The notes under the pieces are model-generated. The model was not told the DNA's origin. It did not search any database and saw only the letters and a program-made list of their open reading frames with translations. A program made the position numbers and the translations under genes. Positions 1 through 6,390 of a DNA stretch of 11,683 nucleotides are shown in pieces. Source of the DNA: Anaerolineae bacterium (GTDB lineage: Bacteria > Chloroflexota > Anaerolineae > Aggregatilineales > Phototrophicaceae). Numbering within the stretch: the stretch's first letter is position 1; the number at the start of each line of letters is the position of its first letter. The stretch spans positions 1 through 11,683 of the forward strand of contig JANQRM010000579.1 in the NCBI GenBank assembly GCA_028284565.1, given 5' to 3'.

Positions 1-2
1 GA

Positions 3-200
3 CTTATCCTATTCCTCGCCAATATGGAAGGCGAACCCAAAACCCTCATCCCAACCGAACTACCCATCCCCAACCTACCCCAGTCCGGCTGGCAACTTGC
101 ACTCAGCTCACCCAACTTGGCTATTGTGGATGCGAATGCCAAAATCACTCTGCATGATAGTCAGGGAGTTGTCTTTATTCGTGAAGTCAAATCAGAATAA
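3..200 (+). CDS. C-terminal fragment of an unidentified protein (gene starts before the window)
   Basis: An open frame runs from the left edge to a TAA at 198-200 and encodes the last 65 residues of a protein. The visible part has short hydrophobic beta-like stretches (LILFLANMEGEP, GWQLALSSPN, GVVFIREV) separated by proline-rich turns. This fits an all-beta C-terminal domain. The style resembles the beta-sandwich that ends many alpha-amylase-family (GH13) enzymes, but that is a guess from appearance only, and no catalytic motif lies in this part. The gene is almost certainly co-transcribed with the kinase gene that follows after 9 bases, because the Shine-Dalgarno of that gene overlaps this stop codon. 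The product cannot be named from this fragment. Confidence 0.7.
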   Translation, partial: LILFLANMEGEPKTLIPTELPIPNLPQSGWQLALSSPNLAIVDANAKITLHDSQGVVFIREVKSE

Positions 201-209
201 AGGTTTAAA

Positions 210-1202
210 ATGAGTCAAGTTATTGTATCGAAAGAACAAATCACATCATCATGGCTAGGCGATGTGCTTGGACATCCGATTCAATCTATTCATATAGAAG
301 AAGTGGTTGGTGGTTATGGTGGAAAATTTCGGATTCAAGCGGTTAGATTAGATAATTCAACTTATCACTTGTTCTTGAAATTGAGTGACCACCCGCATGA
401 AGCCTGTTTTTATCAAGCGATGCACAACCAGCAAACTCCAATCCCAATTGTGCCGTGCTATGATGTGCAGATTGACGACGATCAAGCGCATATCCTCCTA
501 AAAGACCTCTCCAATACGCACGAAGCCCGCCCCCCTTCACAAATGCCACCCCTCCTTCATGAATGCGAAGCGATCATTGATGGTTTAGTCGATTTACATG
601 CCTATTGGTGGGATAGCCCCGAACTCAGCACAACCTTTGGTGGAGTACCATCAGATGATTCTTTGCGAGAGAATCTCACGGAAGAAGTCAATCTCTATCC
701 CGCTTTTGCAGAATTCATGAGAGACCGTTTATCACCAACACGTCGTCGCGTCTACGAAACAGTCATCCCTCAACTACCAGAGATGATGATACACCGATTC
801 GCACAAGGCAACCTCACATTAGTGTTTGAAGATGTCCACACGGGGAACTTCCTGTATCCCCGCAATTCCGATGACCGCCTCTATTTTGTCGATTGGGAGC
901 AATGGAGCATCAACATCCCGATGAATGACCTTGCCTATATGATGGCACTATTCTGGTCACCAGAGCGTCGCTCACGTTATGAGATACCCTTTCTCAAACG
1001 CTATCATGAACGTTTACAGGCGCAGGGCATTGATTATGCTTGGGATTCACTGTGGGATGATTATCGCCTCTGTGCCATCTATTTTTTATTCCGTCCCATC
1101 TGGCAGTGGAAACATAATCACTTCACGGATGTCTGGTGGAATCATTTTGAACGCATCATGATTGCTTATGAAGAGTTGAATTGCGAAGCCTTATTAGCAT
1201 AG
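210..1202 (+). CDS. Aminoglycoside phosphotransferase-fold (APH family) kinase
   Basis: The 330-residue product has the APH/choline-kinase fold, which transfers phosphate from ATP to a small molecule in the cytoplasm. In order I see a glycine-rich ATP loop (GGYGGKF, 34-40), a beta-3 lysine (FLKLS, K57), a likely helix-C glutamate (E64), a hinge LLKDLS (96-101), the Brenner catalytic loop FEDVHTGNFL (206-215; D208, N213) and the metal-binding aspartate in VDWEQ (D228). All key residues are present. The first Brenner position is Phe206 instead of the usual His of HGD. The start is supported by AAAGG at 199-203, six bases before ATG. Its close spacing to the upstream gene suggests an operon. The substrate cannot be read from sequence: members act on antibiotics, choline, homoserine, sugars or other metabolites, so resistance should not be assumed. 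Confidence 0.85.
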   Translation: MSQVIVSKEQITSSWLGDVLGHPIQSIHIEEVVGGYGGKFRIQAVRLDNSTYHLFLKLSDHPHEACFYQAMHNQQTPIPIVPCYDVQIDDDQAHILLKDLSNTHEARPPSQMPPLLHECEAIIDGLVDLHAYWWDSPELSTTFGGVPSDDSLRENLTEEVNLYPAFAEFMRDRLSPTRRRVYETVIPQLPEMMIHRFAQGNLTLVFEDVHTGNFLYPRNSDDRLYFVDWEQWSINIPMNDLAYMMALFWSPERRSRYEIPFLKRYHERLQAQGIDYAWDSLWDDYRLCAIYFLFRPIWQWKHNHFTDVWWNHFERIMIAYEELNCEALLA

Positions 1203-1309
1203 ATAATAGACAACCAATAAGTCATAGTGTTTATTTATCAGTAGAGAAGAATTTTTTACAATTTCGATGTATGCTGAGAACAATACCCAACCATCAGAAA
1301 ACAAAACCT

Positions 1310-2413
1310 ATGCGAACAACCTTCACATTCATTTTGCTAATTATCCTACTTCCGATTTCAGTTTCCGCTCAAGAAGAAACACGCAACTATCATCTCGGCT
1401 TCACACCCTTCCCACATGATATTTCCTTTGAAGCCGTCAACTTCGCCTATGACCATATCGCCACCGATGCAGACATCATCGCCCACCATTTCGACGACGG
1501 CATTCCATGGATTCCCGCGCTCAATAAGGGTCCCTACCCTGATGAACTCATAGAAGAATGGCAAACGCGCTTAGACAACACGCCAGAAACTCACAAAATC
1601 TATGTCGCCATCACACCCATCAATCTGGAACGCAATGCCCTCGCGCCCTTCCGTGGAACAGAACCCTCCATGACTCTCCCGCCTGCCTTTGCAGACAAAG
1701 CCTTCAATGATATAGATGTCAAACGCGCCTATCTCAACCATGCAGGTCGAGCAATCGACTTCTTCCAACCCGATTACCTTGCCATTGGCATAGAAGTCAA
1801 TTTGCTTCTCCAAAATAATCCCGACTCATGGGATGCCTATGTCGAGTTACATCAAGAGACCCACACTGCCCTCAAGCAACAATATCCCGATTTACCCATC
1901 TTTGTTTCTGTCTTTGGCATGTCCTATATTGAAGGCGTAACCGAAGCTGATACCCCACTCCAACTCGAAGCCCTCAATAATGACATCCTGCCCTATACCG
2001 ACATCTTCGGGATTTCTCTCTACCCCTTCATGAGTGCTTACCTCACAGACAGCTTGCCCGATTCAATATTCGACACCATCTTCTCACTCAGCGACAAACC
2101 CATTGCCATCACAGAAACGGGCTACCCGGCTCAGTCCTTCTCTATCTTCGATGAGACCATCATCTTCAACACGAGTGCCGAAAGGCAAAACATTTTCGTC
2201 ACCCAGCTACTCGCCCAAGCCGAAGCCCGTAATATCGAATTCATTATCAATTTCATCTTGCGGGATTATGATGCACTTTGGGAGAAAATTGGGGGTGGCG
2301 ACATCAACGCCATCTGGCGCGACACAGGCTTCTATGATGAAGACGGCAACCCCCGCCCCGCCCTCCATACGTGGCTATCTGCGCTGTCTCAACCCTATCA
2401 TCGACAAGAATAG
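1310..2413 (+). CDS. Secreted TIM-barrel glycoside hydrolase-like protein (GH53 / clan GH-A type)
   Basis: The product is 367 residues if it starts at ATG 1310. I chose this start because it gives a clean signal peptide (basic MRTTF, a hydrophobic core, and cleavage after SVSA at 20/21). The open frame extends upstream to 1181, and ATG 1271 is an alternative, but both would bury the signal. No clear Shine-Dalgarno is visible. The mature part looks like a beta/alpha barrel. IGIEVN (E162) fits an acid/base at the end of strand 4, FGISLYPF (233-240) matches the strand-6 GiSYYPfW signature of GH53 galactanases, and ITETGYP (E269) fits the nucleophile at strand 7. I infer an extracytoplasmic glycosidase acting on a beta-linked polysaccharide. 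The protein is divergent from characterised GH53 enzymes, so its true substrate is open and a non-catalytic role remains possible. Confidence 0.7.
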   Translation: MRTTFTFILLIILLPISVSAQEETRNYHLGFTPFPHDISFEAVNFAYDHIATDADIIAHHFDDGIPWIPALNKGPYPDELIEEWQTRLDNTPETHKIYVAITPINLERNALAPFRGTEPSMTLPPAFADKAFNDIDVKRAYLNHAGRAIDFFQPDYLAIGIEVNLLLQNNPDSWDAYVELHQETHTALKQQYPDLPIFVSVFGMSYIEGVTEADTPLQLEALNNDILPYTDIFGISLYPFMSAYLTDSLPDSIFDTIFSLSDKPIAITETGYPAQSFSIFDETIIFNTSAERQNIFVTQLLAQAEARNIEFIINFILRDYDALWEKIGGGDINAIWRDTGFYDEDGNPRPALHTWLSALSQPYHRQE

Positions 2414-2570
2414 CAACCAATCAATGAATGTTTATATCATCAAATTATTAGCAATCAATCAAATACAAAATCTCCAAAGCCCTGTTTTACCCTGTTTATC
2501 ACGGCTCAAACCGTCAATATATCTCATGTAGTTTTTACTTTTAACTTTCTACTTTACCACTTTCATAACT
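2414..2570. other. Spacer between convergent genes, with short direct repeats and a weak hairpin
   Basis: This 157-base A+T-rich spacer separates the two stop codons. It contains a 10-base near-tandem repeat (CCCTGTTTTA at 2480-2489, then CCCTGTTTAT) and a small hairpin (ACGG 2501-2504 pairing with CCGT 2511-2514, loop of six). Neither is followed directly by a T-run, so no standard terminator can be assigned. The right part runs into the ACTTT heptamer array described separately. Confidence 0.4.
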
Positions 2571-2574
2571 TTAC
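2537..2574. repeat. Degenerate ACTTTNN heptamer tandem array
   Basis: Five ACTTT-led units follow one another: ACTTTTA (2537-2543), ACTTTCT (2544-2550), ACTTTAC (2551-2557), then after one extra C a nine-base unit starting ACTTTC (2559-2567), and ACTTTAC (2568-2574). The last unit contains the stop codon of the chitosanase-like gene, which is TTA on this strand. The array resembles the short tandem heptamer repeats (STRR) known between genes in cyanobacteria and some other bacteria. Its function is unknown. Confidence 0.6.
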
Positions 2575-3968
2575 GGTTCTTTCACCTGTATCCTCTGCCC
2601 ATTCACCACCACAAACCCAGCATCGTCTCCCTGCAAACCCCAATCCCCGCGATTAATCAAATCGACCCAAAAATCCCCTCGCACCTTCAATCCCGGCAGA
2701 TTATCTCGTTCCGCTTGTTTGTCATGCGACTGTTTTCTCAACAACGCCACCTGTGCAATCAATTGTTCTTCCGTAATCCCATTCTGTCCCGGTCTGGAAC
2801 GCTGAGGCACTCCCAACTGTTCTTCGGCTAATCGCACAAAGCCATGCCCCGTCCCAAAGTTCACGCCCATATCAAACAACAACGCCCAACCCAAGGGTGT
2901 CTGCAATCCCCGATGCACGATATACCCATTCCACACCTTGTCCCAATAATTCTCCGTCGCCACCGACTCTTGCGCTGTTTGCATCGCAGGCTCATCCGCC
3001 GCCGCCATCAACAGATTCTTAAACGTCCCATCATGGCGCAAATCTTCGCTTCGTGACTCAATTCTCGGCAACATCCCCCGCAATTGATTCGCTGTATCGC
3101 TCTGTGAATTCGCCAGATAGCGTTGAATCACCGTCACCAACGACCCCGATGCCAGCGTAAATTGAATAATTCCATAACTCACAATGCCACTGTCATAATT
3201 GTTATAGGCTTTATACCCCAGTCCCTCAAATCGAATTGTGATTGCAAACGATGCTTTTCGCACACGGTCCACATCCCCAAAACCCTCTTGGGACGAAATC
3301 GCAGGGGGTTCTTGCCCATCATCAATCGACACACTTGGCTTTTCTGGTAGTGTTGCCACATCCACCAAGAAGGTCATACGACCATCGACTGACCCCTCTG
3401 CCGACCAACCCTCTGCATGTTGATACCATACATAGCCATCCGCTACAGTTCGTGAATTGGCATCACATTCAATCCGTTCACCATCTTCTAACCACCGCAA
3501 ATGCTCACCCTGCAATGATGGCAATGACCGCACCCGCACCTGTCCATCCGCTTGAAATGTTATTGTCTCAGAGTCAACTTCAGGCTCAGCAATGGGTTGT
3601 GTCTCGGTGGTGGGTTCAATTGGCTCAGATTCAGTTTCTTTGGCAATATCCCGCGTCAATTCAAAGGCTGTCCGTTGCTCTGATAGATTCGGATACCCCC
3701 ATGCGTCACAATCGCCTTCGATGAACAACAAATCATCCCGTACCCAACCCACCTTGCCATCCGCAAACTGCAATTGAAACCAGAGATAGACCTTATTCAG
3801 TTCCTGCTTGCCTTCACTATCTGGCTGAATATCCAAAATTGTTAAGTCACCCATACCCACCGGTGCTGTGAACAGCTGGTTAAAATTCGTCCCCGCCCCA
3901 TCACGAACATTAACTTCCGTAATCGACGGAAAATCCGGCAACCCCCGAATCGTCACAAGACACGTCAT
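2571..3968 (-). CDS. Two SH3-like domains fused to a GH46 chitosanase/lysozyme-like domain
   Basis: This 465-residue protein has an N-terminal bacterial SH3-like domain (about 3-85; VNVRDGAGTNFN, then GWVRDDLLF), an acidic Glu/Pro/Thr linker (about 110-133), a second SH3-like domain (about 136-202; VRVRSLPS, VWYQHAEGW) and a C-terminal domain (about 235-445). That last domain resembles GH46 chitosanases of the lysozyme superfamily: RFEGLG (E248) fits the catalytic acid, DSGIVSYGIIQF (D259 on) fits the segment holding the second carboxylate, and TPLGWALLFDMGVNFG (357-372) matches the conserved helix before the YDxxVxHG-type motif. The Glu-Asp spacing of 11 is shorter than in classical enzymes. 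GGGAG-type sequence (3977-3981 on this strand) sits eight bases before ATG. In-frame stops lie just upstream, so no signal peptide can be added. It probably cleaves a chitosan- or peptidoglycan-like glycan, but the substrate is inferred. Confidence 0.7.
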   Translation of the reverse strand: MTCLVTIRGLPDFPSITEVNVRDGAGTNFNQLFTAPVGMGDLTILDIQPDSEGKQELNKVYLWFQLQFADGKVGWVRDDLLFIEGDCDAWGYPNLSEQRTAFELTRDIAKETESEPIEPTTETQPIAEPEVDSETITFQADGQVRVRSLPSLQGEHLRWLEDGERIECDANSRTVADGYVWYQHAEGWSAEGSVDGRMTFLVDVATLPEKPSVSIDDGQEPPAISSQEGFGDVDRVRKASFAITIRFEGLGYKAYNNYDSGIVSYGIIQFTLASGSLVTVIQRYLANSQSDTANQLRGMLPRIESRSEDLRHDGTFKNLLMAAADEPAMQTAQESVATENYWDKVWNGYIVHRGLQTPLGWALLFDMGVNFGTGHGFVRLAEEQLGVPQRSRPGQNGITEEQLIAQVALLRKQSHDKQAERDNLPGLKVRGDFWVDLINRGDWGLQGDDAGFVVVNGQRIQVKEP

Positions 3969-4079
3969 CCCATAATCTCCCAGTGCATAATCATCGCCTT
4001 ATCATACAACACCACAACACAACATCGTAATCTTCATACTTATCGCTGGCTCTCTTTAAAGACTCAATGATGTTTCTTT

Positions 4080-4114
4080 ACTCAGCACTCATTACTCGTT
4101 ACTCATTACTTTTA
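4080..4114. repeat. ACTCATT heptamer tandem array upstream of the two-component promoter
   Basis: Consecutive seven-base units read ACTCAGC (4080-4086), ACTCATT (4087-4093), ACTCGTT (4094-4100), ACTCATT (4101-4107) and a decayed ACTTTTA (4108-4114). The array ends one base before the -35 box at 4116. It could be a generic short tandem repeat of the STRR type. It could also be a direct-repeat operator for the adjacent OmpR-type regulator, although those proteins usually bind half-sites spaced 10-11 bases rather than 7. Confidence 0.65.
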
Positions 4115-4115
4115 A

Positions 4116-4144
4116 TTGTCAAATCACAAGATTTCCTTGATAAT
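4116..4144 (+). promoter_or_regulatory. Sigma70-type promoter of the two-component operon
   Basis: TTGTCA (4116-4121) and GATAAT (4139-4144) are separated by exactly 17 bases and each match the consensus at 5 of 6 positions. Transcription would start near 4151, giving a leader of about 24 bases before ATG 4175. Heptamer repeats abut the -35 box. Confidence 0.6.
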
Positions 4145-4174
4145 TATGTAAGAAATCATTCGTAAGCTACCAGC

Positions 4175-4894
4175 ATGTCAAAACAACCATCAATCCTCGT
4201 CGTTGATGACGAAAAAACCATCCGAGAAGTCGTCCGTCGCTACCTAGAACTCGAAGGCTATCAAGTCACCGAAGCCGAAACCGGACCCCAAGCCCTCTCC
4301 ATTCTACAAACCGAATCACCCGACCTGATTGTGTTGGATATTATGTTGCCCGGTGTCGATGGATTCGCCATCACCCGCAAGCTCCGCAACCCATCCGATT
4401 TCGCCCCTCTCAGTGTCGATGGGGATATTCCCATCATCTTGCTCACCGCCCGCACCAATGAAGGCGACCGAATCGCGGGCTTTGAAGTGGGTGCTGATGA
4501 TTACGTCGGCAAACCCTCCAGCCCCAGAGAACTCGTCGCACGTGTCAAAGCCGTATTACGACGCAGTTCTATCAACACATTGGGTAACGAAACCCCCATC
4601 GAATTCGCCAATCTCTACATCGACCCGCGCGCCCGCAATGTCACCGTCGATGGACAAGCCGTGACTCTCACAGCCAAAGAATTTGATTTACTCTGGTTTC
4701 TCGTCCGCCATCCCCGTCAAGTCTTCTCCCGTTCACAACTCCTTGACCATGTTTGGGGTTATGAATTTTATGGCGATGAAAGCACCGTGACTGTCCATGT
4801 CCGTCGCCTTCGTGAAAAAATCGAACCCGACCCCAGCAAACCCATGTACATTCAAACCGTCTGGGGTGTTGGATACAAATTCGAGACACAATAA
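4175..4894 (+). CDS. OmpR/PhoB-family response regulator
   Basis: This 239-residue two-domain transcription factor is the output of the two-component system with the kinase that follows. The receiver domain (1-129) has the acidic pair D11/D12, phosphoacceptor D55 in LIVLDIMLPG, T91 in ILLTAR and K113. The winged-helix DNA-binding domain (about 140-237) has the usual LTAKEFDLLWFLVRHP, SRSQLLDHVWG, STVTVHVRRLREKIE and TVWGVGYKF segments. Two details are unusual. The usual TKPF is GKPS (112-115). The loop between alpha-3 and beta-4 (about 72-84) appears about eight residues longer than in OmpR or PhoB, with D55 to T91 being 36 residues. Phosphorylation chemistry should be intact. Only two bases separate it from the kinase gene, so they form one operon. 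Confidence 0.95.
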   Translation: MSKQPSILVVDDEKTIREVVRRYLELEGYQVTEAETGPQALSILQTESPDLIVLDIMLPGVDGFAITRKLRNPSDFAPLSVDGDIPIILLTARTNEGDRIAGFEVGADDYVGKPSSPRELVARVKAVLRRSSINTLGNETPIEFANLYIDPRARNVTVDGQAVTLTAKEFDLLWFLVRHPRQVFSRSQLLDHVWGYEFYGDESTVTVHVRRLREKIEPDPSKPMYIQTVWGVGYKFETQ

Positions 4895-4896
4895 CC

Positions 4897-6165
4897 ATGC
4901 AACGAACCGACAAAGCCAACAACTCACTCACCCAAAATCCAATCTTCATCTTCGCCACCAGCCTGATTTTCCCCTTAGCAGGAACATTCCTCATCGGCTT
5001 GTTGATGCTCAACATCTCCAACGATGAAATTCAACAACTCATCACCTTCATGACAGGCACAGGCATCCTGACCACGCTCCTGTCCTATAGCTTCTATCGG
5101 CTGGGAATATTGCAATGGCTGAGTAGTCTACGTTGGTCGGTTTTGGTCGTGATTACCATTACCGTGGCAATGGTCTTTCTCAATGTCTGGGTGATTGCAC
5201 GCTTCACCTTCGTCGATTTCCACTACTTCACCCTAACAACCGCCCTACTCGTCTTCGCAGGACTATCGGCTGTGACCATCGGCTTCTTTGCCTCAAAGAC
5301 GATGACAGAACGCCTCGACCAACTCAACCAAGCCACGCACCAACTCGCGGGTGGAGATTTAAGCACCCGCCTCAATGTCGAAGGTAATGACGAAATCGCT
5401 CAACTCGCCGACACCTTCAATCACATGGCGAAGAGTCTGCAAGAAGTCGATGAACAAAAACGCCAACTCGAACAATCGCGCCGTGACCTGATCGCATGGG
5501 TCTCCCACGACTTACGCACCCCCCTCGCCTCCATGCGTGTGATGATAGAAGCCATGTCCGATGGCGTAGTAACCGATGAAGAAACCGTCTCCCGTTATCT
5601 CAGCAATTCCAGCAACGAGATTCAGCACCTCAGCCACCTCATTGACGACCTCTTTGAATTGGCGCAATTGGATGTTGGACACTTGCCGATGGATTATCAA
5701 CCCTCGTCCATCCGTGATTTGATTTCAGACACACTCGGTAGTCTATCCGCCAAAGCCAAACCCCATGACATTCAACTCAAAGGCGAGGTCGCTCCCGATG
5801 TCGATTTAGTTGAGATGGCTCCCGATAAGATTCAACGAGTCCTGTCTAACTTAATAGACAACGCCATCAAATACACACCCGATGGAGAAACTGTCACCCT
5901 CCGCGCCAGTCGCAAGGGAAATGCCGTCCAAATCGACATACACAACAGTGGCTCTTATGTTCCTAAAGAGATATTGCCCCACCTCTTTCAGAGCTTCTAT
6001 CGTGGCGAACACTCCCGCGCCACCGATGATGATGGCACACGCGGGACAGGCTTGGGCTTAGCCATTGCCCGCGGATTTGTCGAAGCACATGGCGGAAAAA
6101 TCTGGGCAGAAAGCGACCCCCACCACGGCACAACCTTCCACTTCACCTTGCCCCTCACACACTAA
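4897..6165 (+). CDS. Membrane sensor histidine kinase (4 TM, HAMP, HisKA, HATPase_c)
   Basis: This 422-residue kinase most likely phosphorylates the response regulator encoded directly upstream. Four hydrophobic segments are visible (about 15-38, 50-67, 81-102, 111-131) joined by short loops of roughly ten residues, so there is no sizeable extracytoplasmic sensor domain. A HAMP linker (about 130-184; LAGGDLSTRL, NDEIAQLADTFN) leads to the HisKA domain with H204 in WVSHDLRTPL. The ATPase domain has the N box LIDNAIKYTP (N322), an altered G1 box (HNSGSYVP, where Asn350 stands for the usual Asp), the F box LFQSFYRGE and the G2 box GTGLGLAI (383-390). The NSG form of G1 also occurs in CusS-like kinases, so activity is expected. 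The short-loop topology recalls kinases that sense changes in the membrane itself; that is an inference. Confidence 0.93.
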   Translation: MQRTDKANNSLTQNPIFIFATSLIFPLAGTFLIGLLMLNISNDEIQQLITFMTGTGILTTLLSYSFYRLGILQWLSSLRWSVLVVITITVAMVFLNVWVIARFTFVDFHYFTLTTALLVFAGLSAVTIGFFASKTMTERLDQLNQATHQLAGGDLSTRLNVEGNDEIAQLADTFNHMAKSLQEVDEQKRQLEQSRRDLIAWVSHDLRTPLASMRVMIEAMSDGVVTDEETVSRYLSNSSNEIQHLSHLIDDLFELAQLDVGHLPMDYQPSSIRDLISDTLGSLSAKAKPHDIQLKGEVAPDVDLVEMAPDKIQRVLSNLIDNAIKYTPDGETVTLRASRKGNAVQIDIHNSGSYVPKEILPHLFQSFYRGEHSRATDDDGTRGTGLGLAIARGFVEAHGGKIWAESDPHHGTTFHFTLPLTH

Positions 6166-6390
6166 GAAGCGTTTCAATATTTAGGTAACATCTTCAAAGT
6201 AACCCCCGACTCGCAGGGACTGGCTTCTGCCTGTCCGATGAAAACACAGTTTTCAAACGATTCACATACAGTTGACAGAAAAATGATCTTTATGCAAAGA
6301 ATTTGGAATTCACACTAAATTTCATTCACCACAGCCAAACTCTATGCTACAGTAATTGAAGTGTATTGCAGAGATAGGGCTATCCCTCTC
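6166..6390. other. Spacer between the kinase and TPR genes, with an imperfect hairpin
   Basis: The spacer holds a compact imperfect hairpin at 6217-6236: GGAC pairs with GTCC and GGC with GCC around a TTCT tetraloop, with one T-T mismatch. No T-run follows on either strand, so it is not a standard intrinsic terminator. It could be an RNA-processing or protein-binding structure, or a dispersed palindromic repeat. A candidate promoter for the next gene lies further right. Confidence 0.45.
6325..6353 (+). promoter_or_regulatory. Possible promoter of the TPR/YhhN gene pair
   Basis: TTCACC (6325-6330) and TACAGT (6348-6353) are 17 bases apart, each matching consensus at 4 of 6 positions, and an extended -10 TG lies at 6345-6346. 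This is a weak prediction. A better -35-like TTGACA at 6272-6277 has no suitable -10 at the right distance. Confidence 0.3.

Noticed and set aside
2501..2514. ACGG/CCGT hairpin as a terminator for the GH53-like gene
   Set aside because: The stem is only four pairs and the nearest T-run starts about 17 bases later.
2034..2531. 165-codon open frame on the + strand overlapping the end of the GH53-like gene
   Set aside because: It is Ser/Pro-rich low-complexity sequence in another frame of a convincing gene, has no ribosome site and runs through the intergenic spacer; it is a shadow frame.
3242..3724. 160-codon open frame on the + strand inside the chitosanase-like gene
   Set aside because: It is antisense to a protein with clear SH3 and GH46-like motifs, and its own product (His/Pro/Thr-rich) has no domain pattern.
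2537..4114. Heptamer arrays as a CRISPR array or transposon ends
   Set aside because: Units are seven bases with no spacers, and the two arrays are direct, not inverted, relative to each other. No transposase is present.
4668..5021. 117-codon - strand open frame across the response regulator/kinase junction
   Set aside because: It is antisense to two genes whose motifs are complete on the + strand.
6272..6277. Perfect TTGACA -35 box upstream of the TPR gene
   Set aside because: No -10-like hexamer lies 16-18 bases downstream, so it was not annotated as a promoter.
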